From the NCBI GenBank assembly GCA_032622095.1, contig CP136069.1, positions 156,479,043 through 156,543,042 of the forward strand: 64,000 nucleotides of DNA. The letters are read 5' to 3'. This document shows, piece after piece, positions 53,400 through 63,939 of the stretch (position 1 is its first letter; each line of letters begins with the position of its first letter). Below the pieces are notes generated by a model. It made no database searches. It was not told the origin of the DNA and saw nothing but the letters and a program-made list of their open reading frames with translations. The translations under genes were made by a program, and so were the position numbers. The stretch is from Siphonodentalium dalli. Lineage: Eukaryota > Mollusca > Scaphopoda > Gadilida > Siphonodentaliidae.

Positions 53400-53640
53400 T
53401 TGCCAAACGGCGTCCGACAACCAAGATCATAACCATAATCTAATCAGACAACCAGGCTCATATCCATAACCTAATTTGACAACAATACAACCAGGCTCAT
53501 TATCATAGCCTAATGAAACATCCAGGCCCATAACCATAGCCTAATGAAACATCCAGGCCCATAACCATAGCCTGATGAGACATCCAGTCTCATAACCACA
53601 GCCTATTGAGACATCCAGGCTCATAACTTTATCACAAATG
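53400..53640 (+). repeat. Approximately 30-bp tandem repeat
   Basis: Units of the type CATAACCATAGCCTAATGAA then ACATCCAGGC repeat about six times, diverging toward the left. Confidence 0.8.
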
Positions 53641-53891
53641 TAAACATGTGGGGGTCAAAATTGAGTAAAGAGTGCAAATGTAATAAAATATACCTACTCC
53701 GAGCATAAAATTCAATGATTTTCTGTTTATTGAAATAAATATACGCATTTCATTATGTGCATGTAGGATATTTAGCAGCGAACGAGTTAAAAAAGTGTCA
53801 TCTACCTATTGACCATTTTTAGCACATTAGCAGAAACAATGGTCTTTTTTGTTTTGGTCTTATGGAAACGGAGTTCTGAGTCAGTTGAAAA

Positions 53892-54283
53892 CAAGCCTGC
53901 AAATAGTGTGTCTGTCATTTGCAGAATGAGGTCCCCAGAGGGAGAATTTAGTGATGCTAGCCCACTGCCACACCAAGTTCACCCTCTGGGGACTTCATGC
54001 TGCTTAGGCCTCATCTTCTGGGAAGTATCTATAGTCTTAAATTAACATTGTTTTTAGTTACTTTTTCCCTTCTGGGAAGTTTCTATATCCACTAATTTGC
54101 AGAAGATAAAATGCATAATTGAGGTGACTAATTGGTGAAAATCACCAACTTCAACTGGGGAAATTCAATCTGATACTAGGTCTCCCATAGCAGTTGATGC
54201 TGAAGCAGAATGATAGCATCACTAAATTCACCCTCTGGGGACCTCATTCTGCAAATGACAGACACACTATTTGTAGGTTTGGT
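53892..54283 (+). mobile_element. B-family foldback MITE, near-complete
   Basis: Ends are CAAGCCTGCAAATAGTGTGT and ACACACTATTTGTAGGTTTG (inverted with few changes). Between them are GAGGTCCCCAGAGGGAGAAT and its inverted partner, and the conserved spacer. It has no ORF of note. Confidence 0.74.
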
Positions 54284-54552
54284 TGAACATTTTACCAGAT
54301 GAGAGCCACCTTAAACATTCCAAGGCGGGTGCTTGAAATAGTTAGAGCAAAAGAATTTTGAAGCACTGGGCTAGACATCAACTGTTAGCTTTATTTACTA
54401 AGGTCCGGTCTGGCAAACAAAGCTTACCCTGATGAATTTAGCATCACCATGACATAAACTTGATTTTGTATTGGATGGGAATACTATAGCTCCTAATTCT
54501 ATTCTAAATTTAGGATTAGCCATCTTCAGTTGGGGATGGGGACAATCTGATA

Positions 54553-54952
54553 TTAACCCTTTACCCAACAAACCGGCCAAAACCGGCCAAATAAAGCTTC
54601 AACAGCCTAAAATATCTTCGGTCTGTCTCAATAGAACCATACAAATATGGATATCATTGGGACCGGCTCCTTGACCACATTGTGATGGTTACAGTTATGC
54701 CCTGTGCCAATGCATTCTCTTATATATGCGAGTCGACCATAGGTCGCCTCGCATATATAAGAGAATGCATTGGCCTAACAAAAATCTTTTTTTAACACTT
54801 TTTACCATTTTTTCTTACATTCTTTAACAATTTTATAATTTTTAATGTGTTAAGCCAATGCATTCTCTTATATATGCGAGGCGACCTATGGTCGACTCGC
54901 ATATATAAGAGAATGCATTGGCACAGGGCCGTTCTGTTGGGTAAAGGGTTAA
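54553..54952 (+). mobile_element. A3-type TTAA hairpin MITE, complete
   Basis: It begins TTAACCCTTTACCCAACAAA and ends CTGTTGGGTAAAGGGTTAA, with TTAA at both edges. A non-palindromic 130-bp segment (CGGTCTGTCTCAATAGAACC ...) is followed by two hairpin cores with nearly perfect arms, CCAATGCATTCTCTTATATA on one side and its complement on the other. An AT-rich stretch joins them. There is no coding capacity; piggyBac-type mobilisation is inferred from TTAA and CCCTTT. Confidence 0.78.
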
Positions 54953-55010
54953 CAAGCTAATTCAATCTGACAGAAACAGACACATGATCTGCTAAGTATC
55001 CATCTGCTGG

Positions 55011-55220
55011 TTAACCCTTACTATACTAAATGGATTCTCCCACTCAGTTAAAACAGTGTACATCAGAATGGTCTATCATTCAACTGGATGGGTTTTCAGG
55101 AAAAAAAGAAGCAGATGGCAAATAAGAAAAGTACAGAAGTATCCCCATTTATTGAGGGAAATCTAAACATTTCCTATGGGATAACTACTCGTCAATGATG
55201 ATTTAGTATATAAGGGTTAA
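55011..55220 (+). mobile_element. D-family TTAA MITE (210 bp), complete
   Basis: It begins TTAACCCTTACTATACTAAA and ends TTTAGTATATAAGGGTTAA, inverted repeats of about 19 bp. Internal marks are GGATTCTCCCACTCAGTTAA and 'AACATTTCCTATGGGATAAC'. Confidence 0.75.
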
Positions 55221-55439
55221 AAACATGTGTATTAACTAGATGGGAGCTATAAAGTGCCTGACCCAATCATCCACATGAACCCATCACAAAATATGATTCC
55301 TATTGGTGCAAAAAAAGGCCAATATTACTAAATTCTCTGCTTTCTCCCATTCTCTACCAAATATTTTATATTTTAAGGCTGGTTCAACCAGCAGTTGATG
55401 TTGCGATAGTTTTTTTTAATTAAAAATACTCCCAAGGCT

Positions 55440-55548
55440 TCATTATCCCTCTCTATACCTGGAGTAATGTGCTCATTGTGTCCTGTTATATCATTATCCC
55501 TCTCAATACCTACAGTAATGTGCTCATTGTGTCCTGTTATCATTGGTG
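55440..55548 (+). repeat. 51-bp duplication
   Basis: CATTATCCCTCTCTATACCT ... TGTGCTCATTGTGTCCTGTT is present twice in tandem with few changes. Confidence 0.85.
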
Positions 55549-55899
55549 CTGCCAACTAGGGGCATATATTCAGAGTGAATATATTCCATATATGAAATAT
55601 AAATTATTTTTTTTAATAATTTCTGTGTTACCATTTAGGCCTTAACACAGTGCTTATTCAAACACAACTCCAATCAAACATTCAGCGTTAACATGGTTAA
55701 TCGGACTGGGCATGAAGTTTCATGGCAATCGGATACATCACTGAACATATATATGGGCCAATGTATTAGGGGGGACTTACTTTTTCGAGGTGTATATAAT
55801 GACAGCAGGGATGAGCTGAGAGAGACACTTTTTCTCAATAAAATGTGTCGTAGGGAGATGAACCTTCTCTTTGTTATTCCTGTACTCTCACCTGCCTAA

Positions 55900-56040
55900 T
55901 AATAGTGATTGCTGAATAATAGTGATTGCTGAATAATAGTGATTGCTGAATAATAGTGATCAATTGCTGAATAATAGTGATTGCTGAATAATAGTGATTG
56001 CTGAATAATAGCGATTGCTGAATAATAGTGATTGGCTGGA
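55900..56040 (+). repeat. 17-bp tandem repeat
   Basis: TGCTGAATAATAGTGAT repeats about eight times, with one unit carrying an extra CAAT. Confidence 0.88.
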
Positions 56041-56455
56041 CTTTTTACTCATATTAATAATAGTGATCGCATTTTCGCTCTTTGACTCATTGCCAAATAA
56101 TAGTTTTAATATGAATAATCGTGTCATCACTATTATAAGGCAGGTGAGAGTAAGCCAATGCAGAAAACGAGATTCCATAGCTCAGGCTAGCTGTATCAAA
56201 TTGAATAAAATATTTAAAAGTTATGTTTGCCGATCTTAAGAAGATTTTTGCATTGCCTATTAACATTCATCAATCGTAGAAGGCTGATGATGTTGAGGTG
56301 TTAATAAAATGTCAGTAGTTAAAACTTATTAACAATAAAAGTCTACTTCTTCCTAATGTATGATTAGGAAGAAGTGACTTCTCTCAATTTGAAATATCTG
56401 TAGGCTGACCTCTGCATGACGATCAGAAATAAGCATACATAAAAGCAGGGTTCGC

Positions 56456-56880
56456 TCTGATTGGAAAATGCTTTTAGCCATTTTTCAGAAACTTGGGCCA
56501 ACATTTCTAAAAACAAAATAATTGATAAAAAATACCAACATAATTATACCCCTATTTGCTTTTTGTTTGCCATTATGTAATATTAAAGCAGTAAAGTTTA
56601 ATCAATTGATTGAGAAAGAATGCTGTAATAGCACCTTATCATCATTGTTTTCATAAGAAGGCTGTGTGACTTTTGGTAAATAGTTATCCAAACATACCAG
56701 GGCAAACAAGAACTGATCAACTGTTAACCATGATTGTGTGGGATTTTATATAATAGTGAGATATGGTGATTTTCGGAGAGATAATTGTTGGCATAGGCTT
56801 GAAATCTTTTGGCGAAACAGTTTGACCAAATGTAATTTTCTTTGGCCATTGTGCCAATTTGACCGACAGTGTGAACCATG
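56456..56880. mobile_element. Diverged hAT element of the CAGTGTTCGCGCTG family
   Basis: The left end is CAGGGTTCGCTCTGATTGG; the right end is GACCGACAGTGTGAACCATG. Flanks CATAAAAG and CATAAAAT match at 7 of 8 bases. Internal 'TTTAGCCATTT' and 'TTTGGCCATT' motifs agree with the family's subterminal repeats. This is an older copy. Confidence 0.68.
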
Positions 56881-57209
56881 CATAAAATATAGGTGTGCAC
56901 TCATTTGGTTTATTTATACCAAACGATTTACAATAATGCCCTAAATAAACAATTTATTTTGTCTGAAATAGATGCATTTTTATACTGAAATTTGTGCAAC
57001 ATGAATGCAAGAAAATCGCACATCGAGTAGGTTTAATGGCTGTAGCTACCATGCTGACCATTGCAGATCTCTCCAATGGGGCTAACCCTCTGACAGGGTG
57101 TTTTAGTCCCCTGATCCCTTCCCTGTAGTTCCACTTCTGTTCTCCAACAAAATCAAATATTGATGAAATTCTCGTGGACACAAGACCATGCTCTTGGCGT
57201 GGGGTGCCA

Positions 57210-57960
57210 AGCAGGGACATAGCGACAGGGAGTGGTTATGTGGGGCTCTTACCACCCCAACTGTAGTCAATTTGATGCGACATTAATTGGAAATTTCACA
57301 CCATAAATTGGTTGAAACTTTTCTCGTAGTTTGATTTTCCAACAATTTATTAGTGGTGAATTTGTTGTTTTCAGACCAGCATTTTCCTTTCATTTGCAAA
57401 ATTTTGGACTGAAATCAGAAGCAGCTGAAATGGCCATGAGTTGGCAATTTTTCAAACTAAGGATGGGTGTCAGGTCAGGTCAGGTTGGAAATTTCCCCCG
57501 AGTTGGAAAGCTGGAGGCCAATCTAGATGCTACATGTAGAATTGTCCAATATTCATGTTCAGATTTCAGAATGTTCTCACAGCGGGCCGATCCTTCATCC
57601 AACTGTGTGTCCTGCACCCTTACCAGTGACCAATCAAAAAGTAATAATTAATTTAAGAAAAACAAATCAGGATGTGAATTTGCCCAGTGTAGTTTTCAGG
57701 TTCAGATGTGTAAAAAAAATTATCATACTGGGCCAGACCATCCTGTTCACCCCATTGCATGGCTAGTGGCCACAAGAGTACTGATCAATTTAAAATAGGC
57801 TACCACTTAGTAGTCTGTGAGGGAACATTTGGGAAAAATCAAAGCCCCATTGAATTAGACAAACTTGTGAGTTTTGTGTGGTTCAAGGGGTGGGGTGCAG
57901 TTGGAAAATCTGAGGTGGATACTCCCCAACGTAAACCCTCTAGTCACGTTCCTAGTGCTA
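57210..57960 (+). repeat. Longer relative of the 24290 repeat
   Basis: It opens GCAGGGACATAGCGACAGGG and contains TTGGACTGAAATCAGAAGCA and 'GAGTTGGAAAGCTGGAGGCC', parallel to the 24290 copy. The 106- and 131-codon frames across it look like repeat sequence, not genes. Confidence 0.55.
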
Positions 57961-58100
57961 AATATATCAGACTCAACCAGGGGTTCCCCCGGCGACTGCT
58001 TTTTGCATTTTTCTTCTATCTAGTCACGTTCCTAGTGCTAAATATATCAGACTCAATCAGGGGTTCCCCTGGCGACTGCTTTTGGCATTTTTCTTCTATC
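57940..58100 (+). repeat. Approximately 80-bp tandem duplication
   Basis: CTAGTCACGTTCCTAGTGCT ... GGCGACTGCTTTTGCATTT occurs twice (starting about 57941 and 58020) with few changes. Confidence 0.88.
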
Positions 58101-58149
58101 CGAGAATACACTGCACCAGCGGCTGTATATACATGTATATGGACCATAC

Positions 58150-59600
58150 TCTAAATGTATAATTGGTATAAGAACAAAGTCTGTCTATATTTGATTGTAA
58201 TTCAATTGAGTATTTGACACTAAAAACAAGCATTCTGATTGGCCAAGAGCGGCTAACTTTAGTTTTCGATTCACGTACATCGGCCGCTTCAGCGTGCATC
58301 AAATCTGAATGTAGCATGGTAACATTTCATCGGTGCAGAACGGAGTAGCGAAACGAGCCAACCCGCCCCACAGGAAATTGTTACCGAGCAGTGTTCCGAG
58401 TAACGCAAATGCAAACCCAACGATTTGTGCACGGTGACAACGGCAAAAAAGTCTCGATTCGTGTCATGAAAATGACTAAATGATGCTTTTTATACTGTTG
58501 TTTTGCAAATTCCTTGCTAGATTGAATTACAATGGAGATAAACGTACCCTGTTGAGTTGTACATTCTTGGATACGAGCATGAAAAAAGTTTGTGATAACA
58601 GGGTACGTTAATCTCCTAAATATTCTTTCTGTTCACAATGGTGGTTTTAATGGATATGACTATTTTAACAGCAATACCCACCAAAGAAGGCCATCCATGC
58701 CTTTAAAACATAGATAAAAATCATACAATGACTGAAAGAATAAGTCGGAGCACTGAGAAATTAGAAATATAGAAAACATATACAAGTACATAAGTATATG
58801 TGACCAGGTAACCTGTCATTTTACAGGCACCATTGACATTCTGAAAATCATAATTAGCCTTGCTGATAGTGCAAACACACTGTTACTAATGTACATGACT
58901 ACATGTATATATAATTACCTTCAAGTTTGCTAAAAAATTAAATCTAATATATTGAACGAATACACTGAACACATGTAACATATATTACAGGAAATGGTAC
59001 TTGTGAATCAAACTGCACTGGTTAGTAGTATTGGGTGTGACTGCATATACAACAAAGCTCCAACACACGACATTCCATAATTTGATTGACTTGCAAAGTA
59101 AACATACATGTAATTCTACAGTCCTTCCCACCAGTAAAACATGCAAGATCATTTATTTGCTCCTGCAATTCAGAAGATGGGTGTAATATATTACACCCAT
59201 AATCGTATGTCAGCGTAAGTTGGGTTTTTCTCAAACAAACTGTCATTGTGGAATAGACCTGTCCAGTTACACTTTCATATGCCAATAATTGAACAGACGA
59301 GAAAGGATCTAAATAAACCTTAAAATAGTTCAATATTGTATCAATGATTACAGTTACCAAACACATTTTGACAAGAGGGACGAGTGCAAATTTTAGCACC
59401 AGTAAATTGATAATTACGAGTGTATGTGTAGATTGTGTACGTGTATGTGTAGATTGTGTACGGGTGCAAAAGCAATCGCTCCCATCTCCTGGGTAAGACT
59501 GATTCTATCAATCTTTCAACAATAACTGTAAAAACCATGCGTTCCAATTGTGCTTATTGGGACTTTTCTCCACACTGATAATGTGAATGATAATGTGAAA
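58150..59600. other. Unassigned stretch with a possible minus-strand exon
   Basis: It includes the palindrome at 58528-58621. A - strand open frame from 59399 to 59022 (125 codons, rich in Cys and of ordinary composition) is the only sizeable non-repeat frame in this part of the window. I cannot assign it to a family. Confidence 0.35.
58528..58621. repeat. Palindrome AGATAAACGTACCCTGTT
   Basis: GGAGATAAACGTACCCTGTT is mirrored by AACAGGGTACGTTAATCTCC about 50 bp later. A diverged single-arm relative (GGAGGTAAAAGTACGCGTTT) occurs at 302. Confidence 0.65.
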
Positions 59601-60640
59601 CAAAATTGTCTTAAAGGGACCCCAAGGCACTTGCAGTGGGTAAATGTGCTAAAATTATCAACGTCTGTAATAACATAACCTTAAAGGGATCCAAGGCAAG
59701 CGCAGTAGGTAAATGTGCAAAAATTATAAATGTCTGTAATAACATCACCATTAAAGGGACCCAAGGCACTTGCAGTGGGTAAATGTGCAAAAATTATAAA
59801 CGTCTGTAAAAACATCAAAATTAAATGGACTCAACTGTCACCCAAGGCACTGGCAGTGGGTGTATGTGCAAAAATTATAAAGGTCTGTAATAACATCACC
59901 ATTATTCATTAAATGGACCCAAGGCACTTGCAATCAATGCAATGGGTAAATGTTCTATAATTATAAACACTGTAATAACATCACCATTAAAGGGACCCAA
60001 GGCACATGCAGTGGGTAAATGTGCAAAAATTATAAATGTCTATAATAGCATCAAAATTAAATGGACCCAAGGCACTTGCAGTGGGTAAATGTTCTATAAT
60101 TATAAACACTGTAATAACATCACCATTAAAGGGACCCAAGGCACATGCAATGGGTAAATATGCAAAAATTATAAATAATAGCATCAAAATTAAATGGACC
60201 CAAGGCACTTGCAGTGGGTAAATGTGCTATAATTATAAACATCTGTAATAACATCATCATTAAAGGGACCCAAGGCTATAGTAGCATCAAAATTAAATGG
60301 ACCCAAGGCACTTGCAGTGGGTAAATGTTCTATAATTATAAACACTGTAATAACATCACCATTAAAGGGACCCAAGGCACATGCAATGGGTAAATATGCA
60401 AAAATTATAAATAATAGCATCAAAATTAAATGGACCCAAGGCACTTGCAGTGGGTAAATGTGCTATAATTATAAACATCTGTAATAACATCATCATTAAA
60501 GGGACCCAAGGCACTTGCAGTGGGTAAATGTGCAAAAAATATAAACATCTGTAATAACATCACTATTAAAGGGACACAAGGACTTGCAGCGGGTAAATGT
60601 GTTAAAATTATAAACGTCTGTAATAGCGTCACCACCAATA
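59600..60640 (+). repeat. Satellite of about 65-70-bp units with a 235-bp higher-order repeat
   Basis: The unit contains AAAGGGACCCAAGGCACTTG, CAGTGGGTAAATGTGC and 'AAAATTATAAACGTCTGTAA'. Two subtypes alternate (AAAGGGACCC and AAATGGACCC). Larger blocks repeat at about 235-bp spacing (ATGGACCC at 60061 and 60297; 60194 and 60429). ORFs of 60-84 codons on both strands here are repeat products. Confidence 0.9.
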
Positions 60641-60649
60641 AGAACATGG

Positions 60650-61124
60650 ACAAATTTTTAAACTTTATTCTTATATTAATTATTGATAGCTCTCCAATAA
60701 GAAGTTGTGCATATTGAAACTGGCATTGTTATGTAAATAAAAATGTTACAATGATTTTTCAACAATCATCATTGATCGCCTATGCAGTTCAAATATTTTA
60801 GTCTAAATATAATTTTCAGAATATTTTTTAATTTAGTTCAGATTGTGTACTTTTTATTCATTTCCACTCAATTTGTATACTTGCTGAGAATGCTCTTTCC
60901 AAAATATCCCATTTAATATGATTAAAGTCATATTTTTGACATTTTTATTGTTATATAATATGCTTGATGTGGTCTTCATATAGCATAGATTCCTTCATGT
61001 GGTGTACTAGCTTAACATATATGTTATAGTTACTTAATAATGGAAAAGGTTGAAAGACATGGATTGGTTAACAGGAGTTAAATCTCCTATCTTGGCTCTC
61101 TTTGATACAATACAAGTCTGAGCA
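60650..61124. other. Intergenic, no recognised feature
   Basis: AT-rich sequence between the satellite and the F fragment; nothing supported. Confidence 0.5.
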
Positions 61125-61363
61125 CCCAAAATTAATCGGATCAAACCCATAATCGCACTCGATCTGTAATTTGGGTTGAGAAATTCATATACAAAATTTG
61201 GTTCCGATCAGATAGAAAATGTTTGAGTTATCGCACCATGCATAAAGTGTCTACGGACAGGCAGATGGATGGACAGGCATACAGACAGAGAGTCGGACGA
61301 ACGAGTAGTGGTCAATCCAGACAATGACACTATGTTTACCATACTATGGTATGGGTAAACATT
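61125..61363 (+). repeat. F element right-end copy
   Basis: ATCGGATCAAACCCATAATC leads into 'TTTGGTTCCGATCAGATAGA', a GACA/GGAC-like run (61255-61300) and the same end palindrome ACCATACTATGGTATGGGTA. Left end not found. Confidence 0.7.
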
Positions 61364-61398
61364 AAAATGCCAATTTCAAAGCTGCATTCAAATTGATG

Positions 61399-61642
61399 TA
61401 TACCCTTCCATGACAGAGCTGCCTGAAATCTTGCGAAAACAATGGGCCTATGCATTCTCTTAGGGAGCCTCGCATATATAAGAGAATACATTGGCCTAAC
61501 AATATTTACATTGATCTTATAAGCCAGTGCCTTCTCTTATATATGCGAGGCTCCCTGTGGGAGACTCACATATATATGAGAATGTACTGGCACAGCATCT
61601 TTAATGCTGCACCAGTGCAGCTCCCATCATGAAAGGGTTTAA
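61399..61642 (+). mobile_element. A1-type TTAA hairpin MITE
   Basis: The left end is eroded (TATACCCTTCCATGACAGAG); the right end is CATCATGAAAGGGTTTAA. The first core has lost most of its left arm; the second is intact. Confidence 0.7.
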
Positions 61643-61834
61643 TAAATTATATAATTAAAATTTGTTAACTTACATTCATGTATGAAAAATATACTCATTT
61701 TATCTTGACTCTTTTGTTATCCCTGAGTGTGAAAAGTAGAAACTGGCACAATAAGCGATTTGGAACACTAAGCTTCTATGAGATTATTCCATATCTTAAC
61801 TATGTATTGATTAATCCCTGTCAATCAGCCACAC

Positions 61835-62295
61835 CCAAGCCTTTGTTTAGTGTATCTGTCATCTGCAGAATGAGGTCCCCAGAGGGTGAATTTAGTGATG
61901 CTATCCCGCATAGCAAGCTAGCATCACCAAATTCACACTCTGGTGACCTCATTCTTCTTAGGCTTCAAATGCTATGGGAGACATAGACTCAGATTGAAGT
62001 TCCCAAATGGTGAATATTTTGATGTACATCCATTAGGAACCTCGATTATGAAATGTGTCGTCTGCCAATTTGGGGATATAGAAAAACTACACTAAAAAGA
62101 AATATAATCTATGTGAATAAGTTTCTATAGAAATTTGATAATAAAGAATCTTTCCAGAAAAGATGACGCCTAAGCAGAACGAGGTCTCCAGAGGGTGAAT
62201 TTAGTGATGCTAGCCCATTGTGAGATAGCATCACTAAATTTACCCACTGGGGACCTCAATATGCAAGCGACAGGCACACTAAACTCAGGCTTGGC
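61835..62295 (+). mobile_element. B-family foldback MITE
   Basis: Ends are CCAAGCCTTTGTTTAGTGTA and CACTAAACTCAGGCTTGG. It has two hairpin blocks with GAGGGTGAATTTAGTGATGC and inverted partners. The middle resembles 18342-18737 (ATTCACCATTTGGGAAC in inverted form). Confidence 0.73.
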
Positions 62296-62874
62296 TCCAC
62301 CCATCTATGAATGGCAGATAATAATTTGACAAACGATTATGGTTGAGTGCTTGAGGCACTACAGATTTCTGCAGATTGCCGTGTCCTATTGATTTATTTT
62401 ACTCTGATACACACCGGAATCAATGAAAAGTGCTTACAAAGAATTACTTACTTTTTCAATTGATAAGGAATAAACGAATTGGTGTAATAAGTCAATTTAA
62501 ATGAATTGCTGGAAATGTCCGTCAATCAATTAAGACTACAACTAAAGCCAAAAACAACTGCTTAATGATGTTTTAAGGATTCTAGATCTGCAATTACAAT
62601 TGTCAGCAGCAATGTACTTGTTAAATTTCAATTAATTTCTACGTAGGTGTGTCTATTTTCCTATTTTTCCATTTTCGGATCAATATTTTATCTTGCGGAG
62701 TAATCCTGATCCATCATTTTTCTACCCAATATTACCTCGATTTGAGTACACATATGCAATGGGTATGGAGTAATAGAGTAAGGTATTGATCAATTTTTAT
62801 AATGGACTTGAGACATCGAAATCAATGAACCTGGAAATTAAGATTTCACTTAGAATTGAGCAAGGACAAGCATA
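62296..62874. other. Intergenic, no recognised feature
   Basis: AT-rich sequence between B and H fragments; nothing supported. Confidence 0.5.
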
Positions 62875-63075
62875 AAGGTTTCAAATTGTGAGAAGTCACT
62901 TCTCCCTACTTGACTTCTCATGTACCATGTATTATAATGGCTGAGAATAAAGCATTACTTACTTACTTACTTACTATTAGGGAGAAGTGGACTGTTATGA
63001 AGGAGAAGTCATAATGGCTGAAGTTCAATTTACACCCCCAATATCACCATTCTATGATCCACTAAGTATTATGCG
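62875..63075 (+). mobile_element. H foldback fragment
   Basis: GAAGTCACTTCTCCCTACTT, 'GGGAGAAGTGGACTGTTATG' and 'GCTGAAGTTCAATTTACACC' match the right half of H. A (CTTA)n run lies at 62960-62978. The left arm is missing. A smaller H piece is also seen near 56341-56430. Confidence 0.6.
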
Positions 63076-63082
63076 ATACAAT

Positions 63083-63300
63083 AACCCATTGATTCTCCCA
63101 CCGCTTATAAAAGTATACTTTGGAATGGTCTATATTTACAATTCATTTGGAGAGATGTTCGGTTAATAATAAAGCTGACGACAGACAGACGAAAAGCTAA
63201 AACAGGTGCAGAAGGACTCATTTTCTTTGGTTGGAAATATTAATATATTTCCACCTATAGCAGCCTATAGTTGTTTGTTGAACTTATTATATGAACATTT
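63083..63300 (+). mobile_element. D-family MITE fragment before the 45-bp minisatellite
   Basis: CATTGATTCTCCCACCGCTT, 'ACTTTGGAATGGTCTATATT' and 'TTGTTGAACTTATTATATGA' match D. The expected end motif then appears as a tandem array further right. Confidence 0.58.
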
Positions 63301-63449
63301 GCTAAGTGAACTACCCATCAATGAGTATTTAGTGTAGAAAGTGTTAATAAGTGAACTACTCATCAATGAGTATTTAGCATAGACAGGGTTAAGAATGCAC
63401 ATAACTCACAGGTCATTTCACTCGTTTGTTGAACTTATGACATGAACAT

Positions 63450-63690
63450 TTCCTAAGGAAACTACTCTTCAATGAGTACTTAGTACAGACAGGGTTAATA
63501 TGGTAACTACTCTTCAATGAGTATTTAGTATAGACAATGTTAATATGGTAACTACTCTTCAATGAGTATTTAGCATAGACAGAGTTAATATGGTAACTAC
63601 TCTTCAATGAGTATTTAGTATAGACAATGTTAATATGGTAACTCCTCATCAATGAGTATTTAGTATCGACAGGGTTAATAAGTTAACTAC
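63450..63690 (+). repeat. 45-bp minisatellite, about five units
   Basis: The unit is TTAATATGGTAACTACTCTT then CAATGAGTATTTAGTATAGAC. Period is exactly 45 bp (63496, 63541, 63586, 63631). The unit matches the right end of D elements (ACTACTCGTCAATGATGATT). A - strand frame with 15-residue repeats across it is not a gene. Confidence 0.85.
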
Positions 63691-63916
63691 TCCTCAAATT
63701 CAGGCTTGTGCTCATTTCTATTGTCCCCTGAAATTTTTCATAGCATTCATATCTACTTTGGGATTAAATTCTATTAAATGTACAAACTAAACGTGTGTGT
63801 ATGTGCGTACACCCCTGGAACGTTGCACTATTACAACCAATACATCCCTAAATCGATACGCTCAACTTAAGAAATATATATTCATGTCGTTTTCTGATAA
63901 GAATGAGACTTGTTAC

Positions 63917-63939
63917 CCCCCCCCCCCCCCCCCCCCCCC
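63917..63939 (+). repeat. Poly-C run
   Basis: About 22-23 consecutive C lie between TTGTTA and ACAACCCGATC. A Pro-rich reading frame over it is not a gene. Confidence 0.85.

Larger units (their letters stand above)
50790..53400. other. Unassigned 2.6-kb stretch
   Basis: It contains several GGAATAC motifs (51418-51620), a 130-bp diverged duplication (52055-52245) and a short + frame MDPASGDIKLGMLEQHHDWW at 52842 ending at 52998. None can be tied to a known gene. Confidence 0.4.

Noticed and set aside
56954-57220. 88-codon - strand frame (SLLGTPRQEHGLVSTRISSI...)
   Set aside because: Composition is more protein-like than average and it may deserve a search, but no family was recognised, it runs into the CAGGGACATAGCG repeat start and no splice signals were convincing.
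57331-58154. Overlapping 106-, 79- and 131-codon frames as genes
   Set aside because: They lie on a dispersed repeat also found at 24290 and on an 80-bp duplication; frames overlap and have no recognisable domain.
59987-60653. Several 60-84-codon frames (MPWVHLILMLLFIIFAYLPI...)
   Set aside because: They are hydrophobic readings of the 59600-60640 satellite on both strands.
63413-63652. 79-codon frame with 15-residue repeats
   Set aside because: It is the reverse reading of the 45-bp minisatellite.
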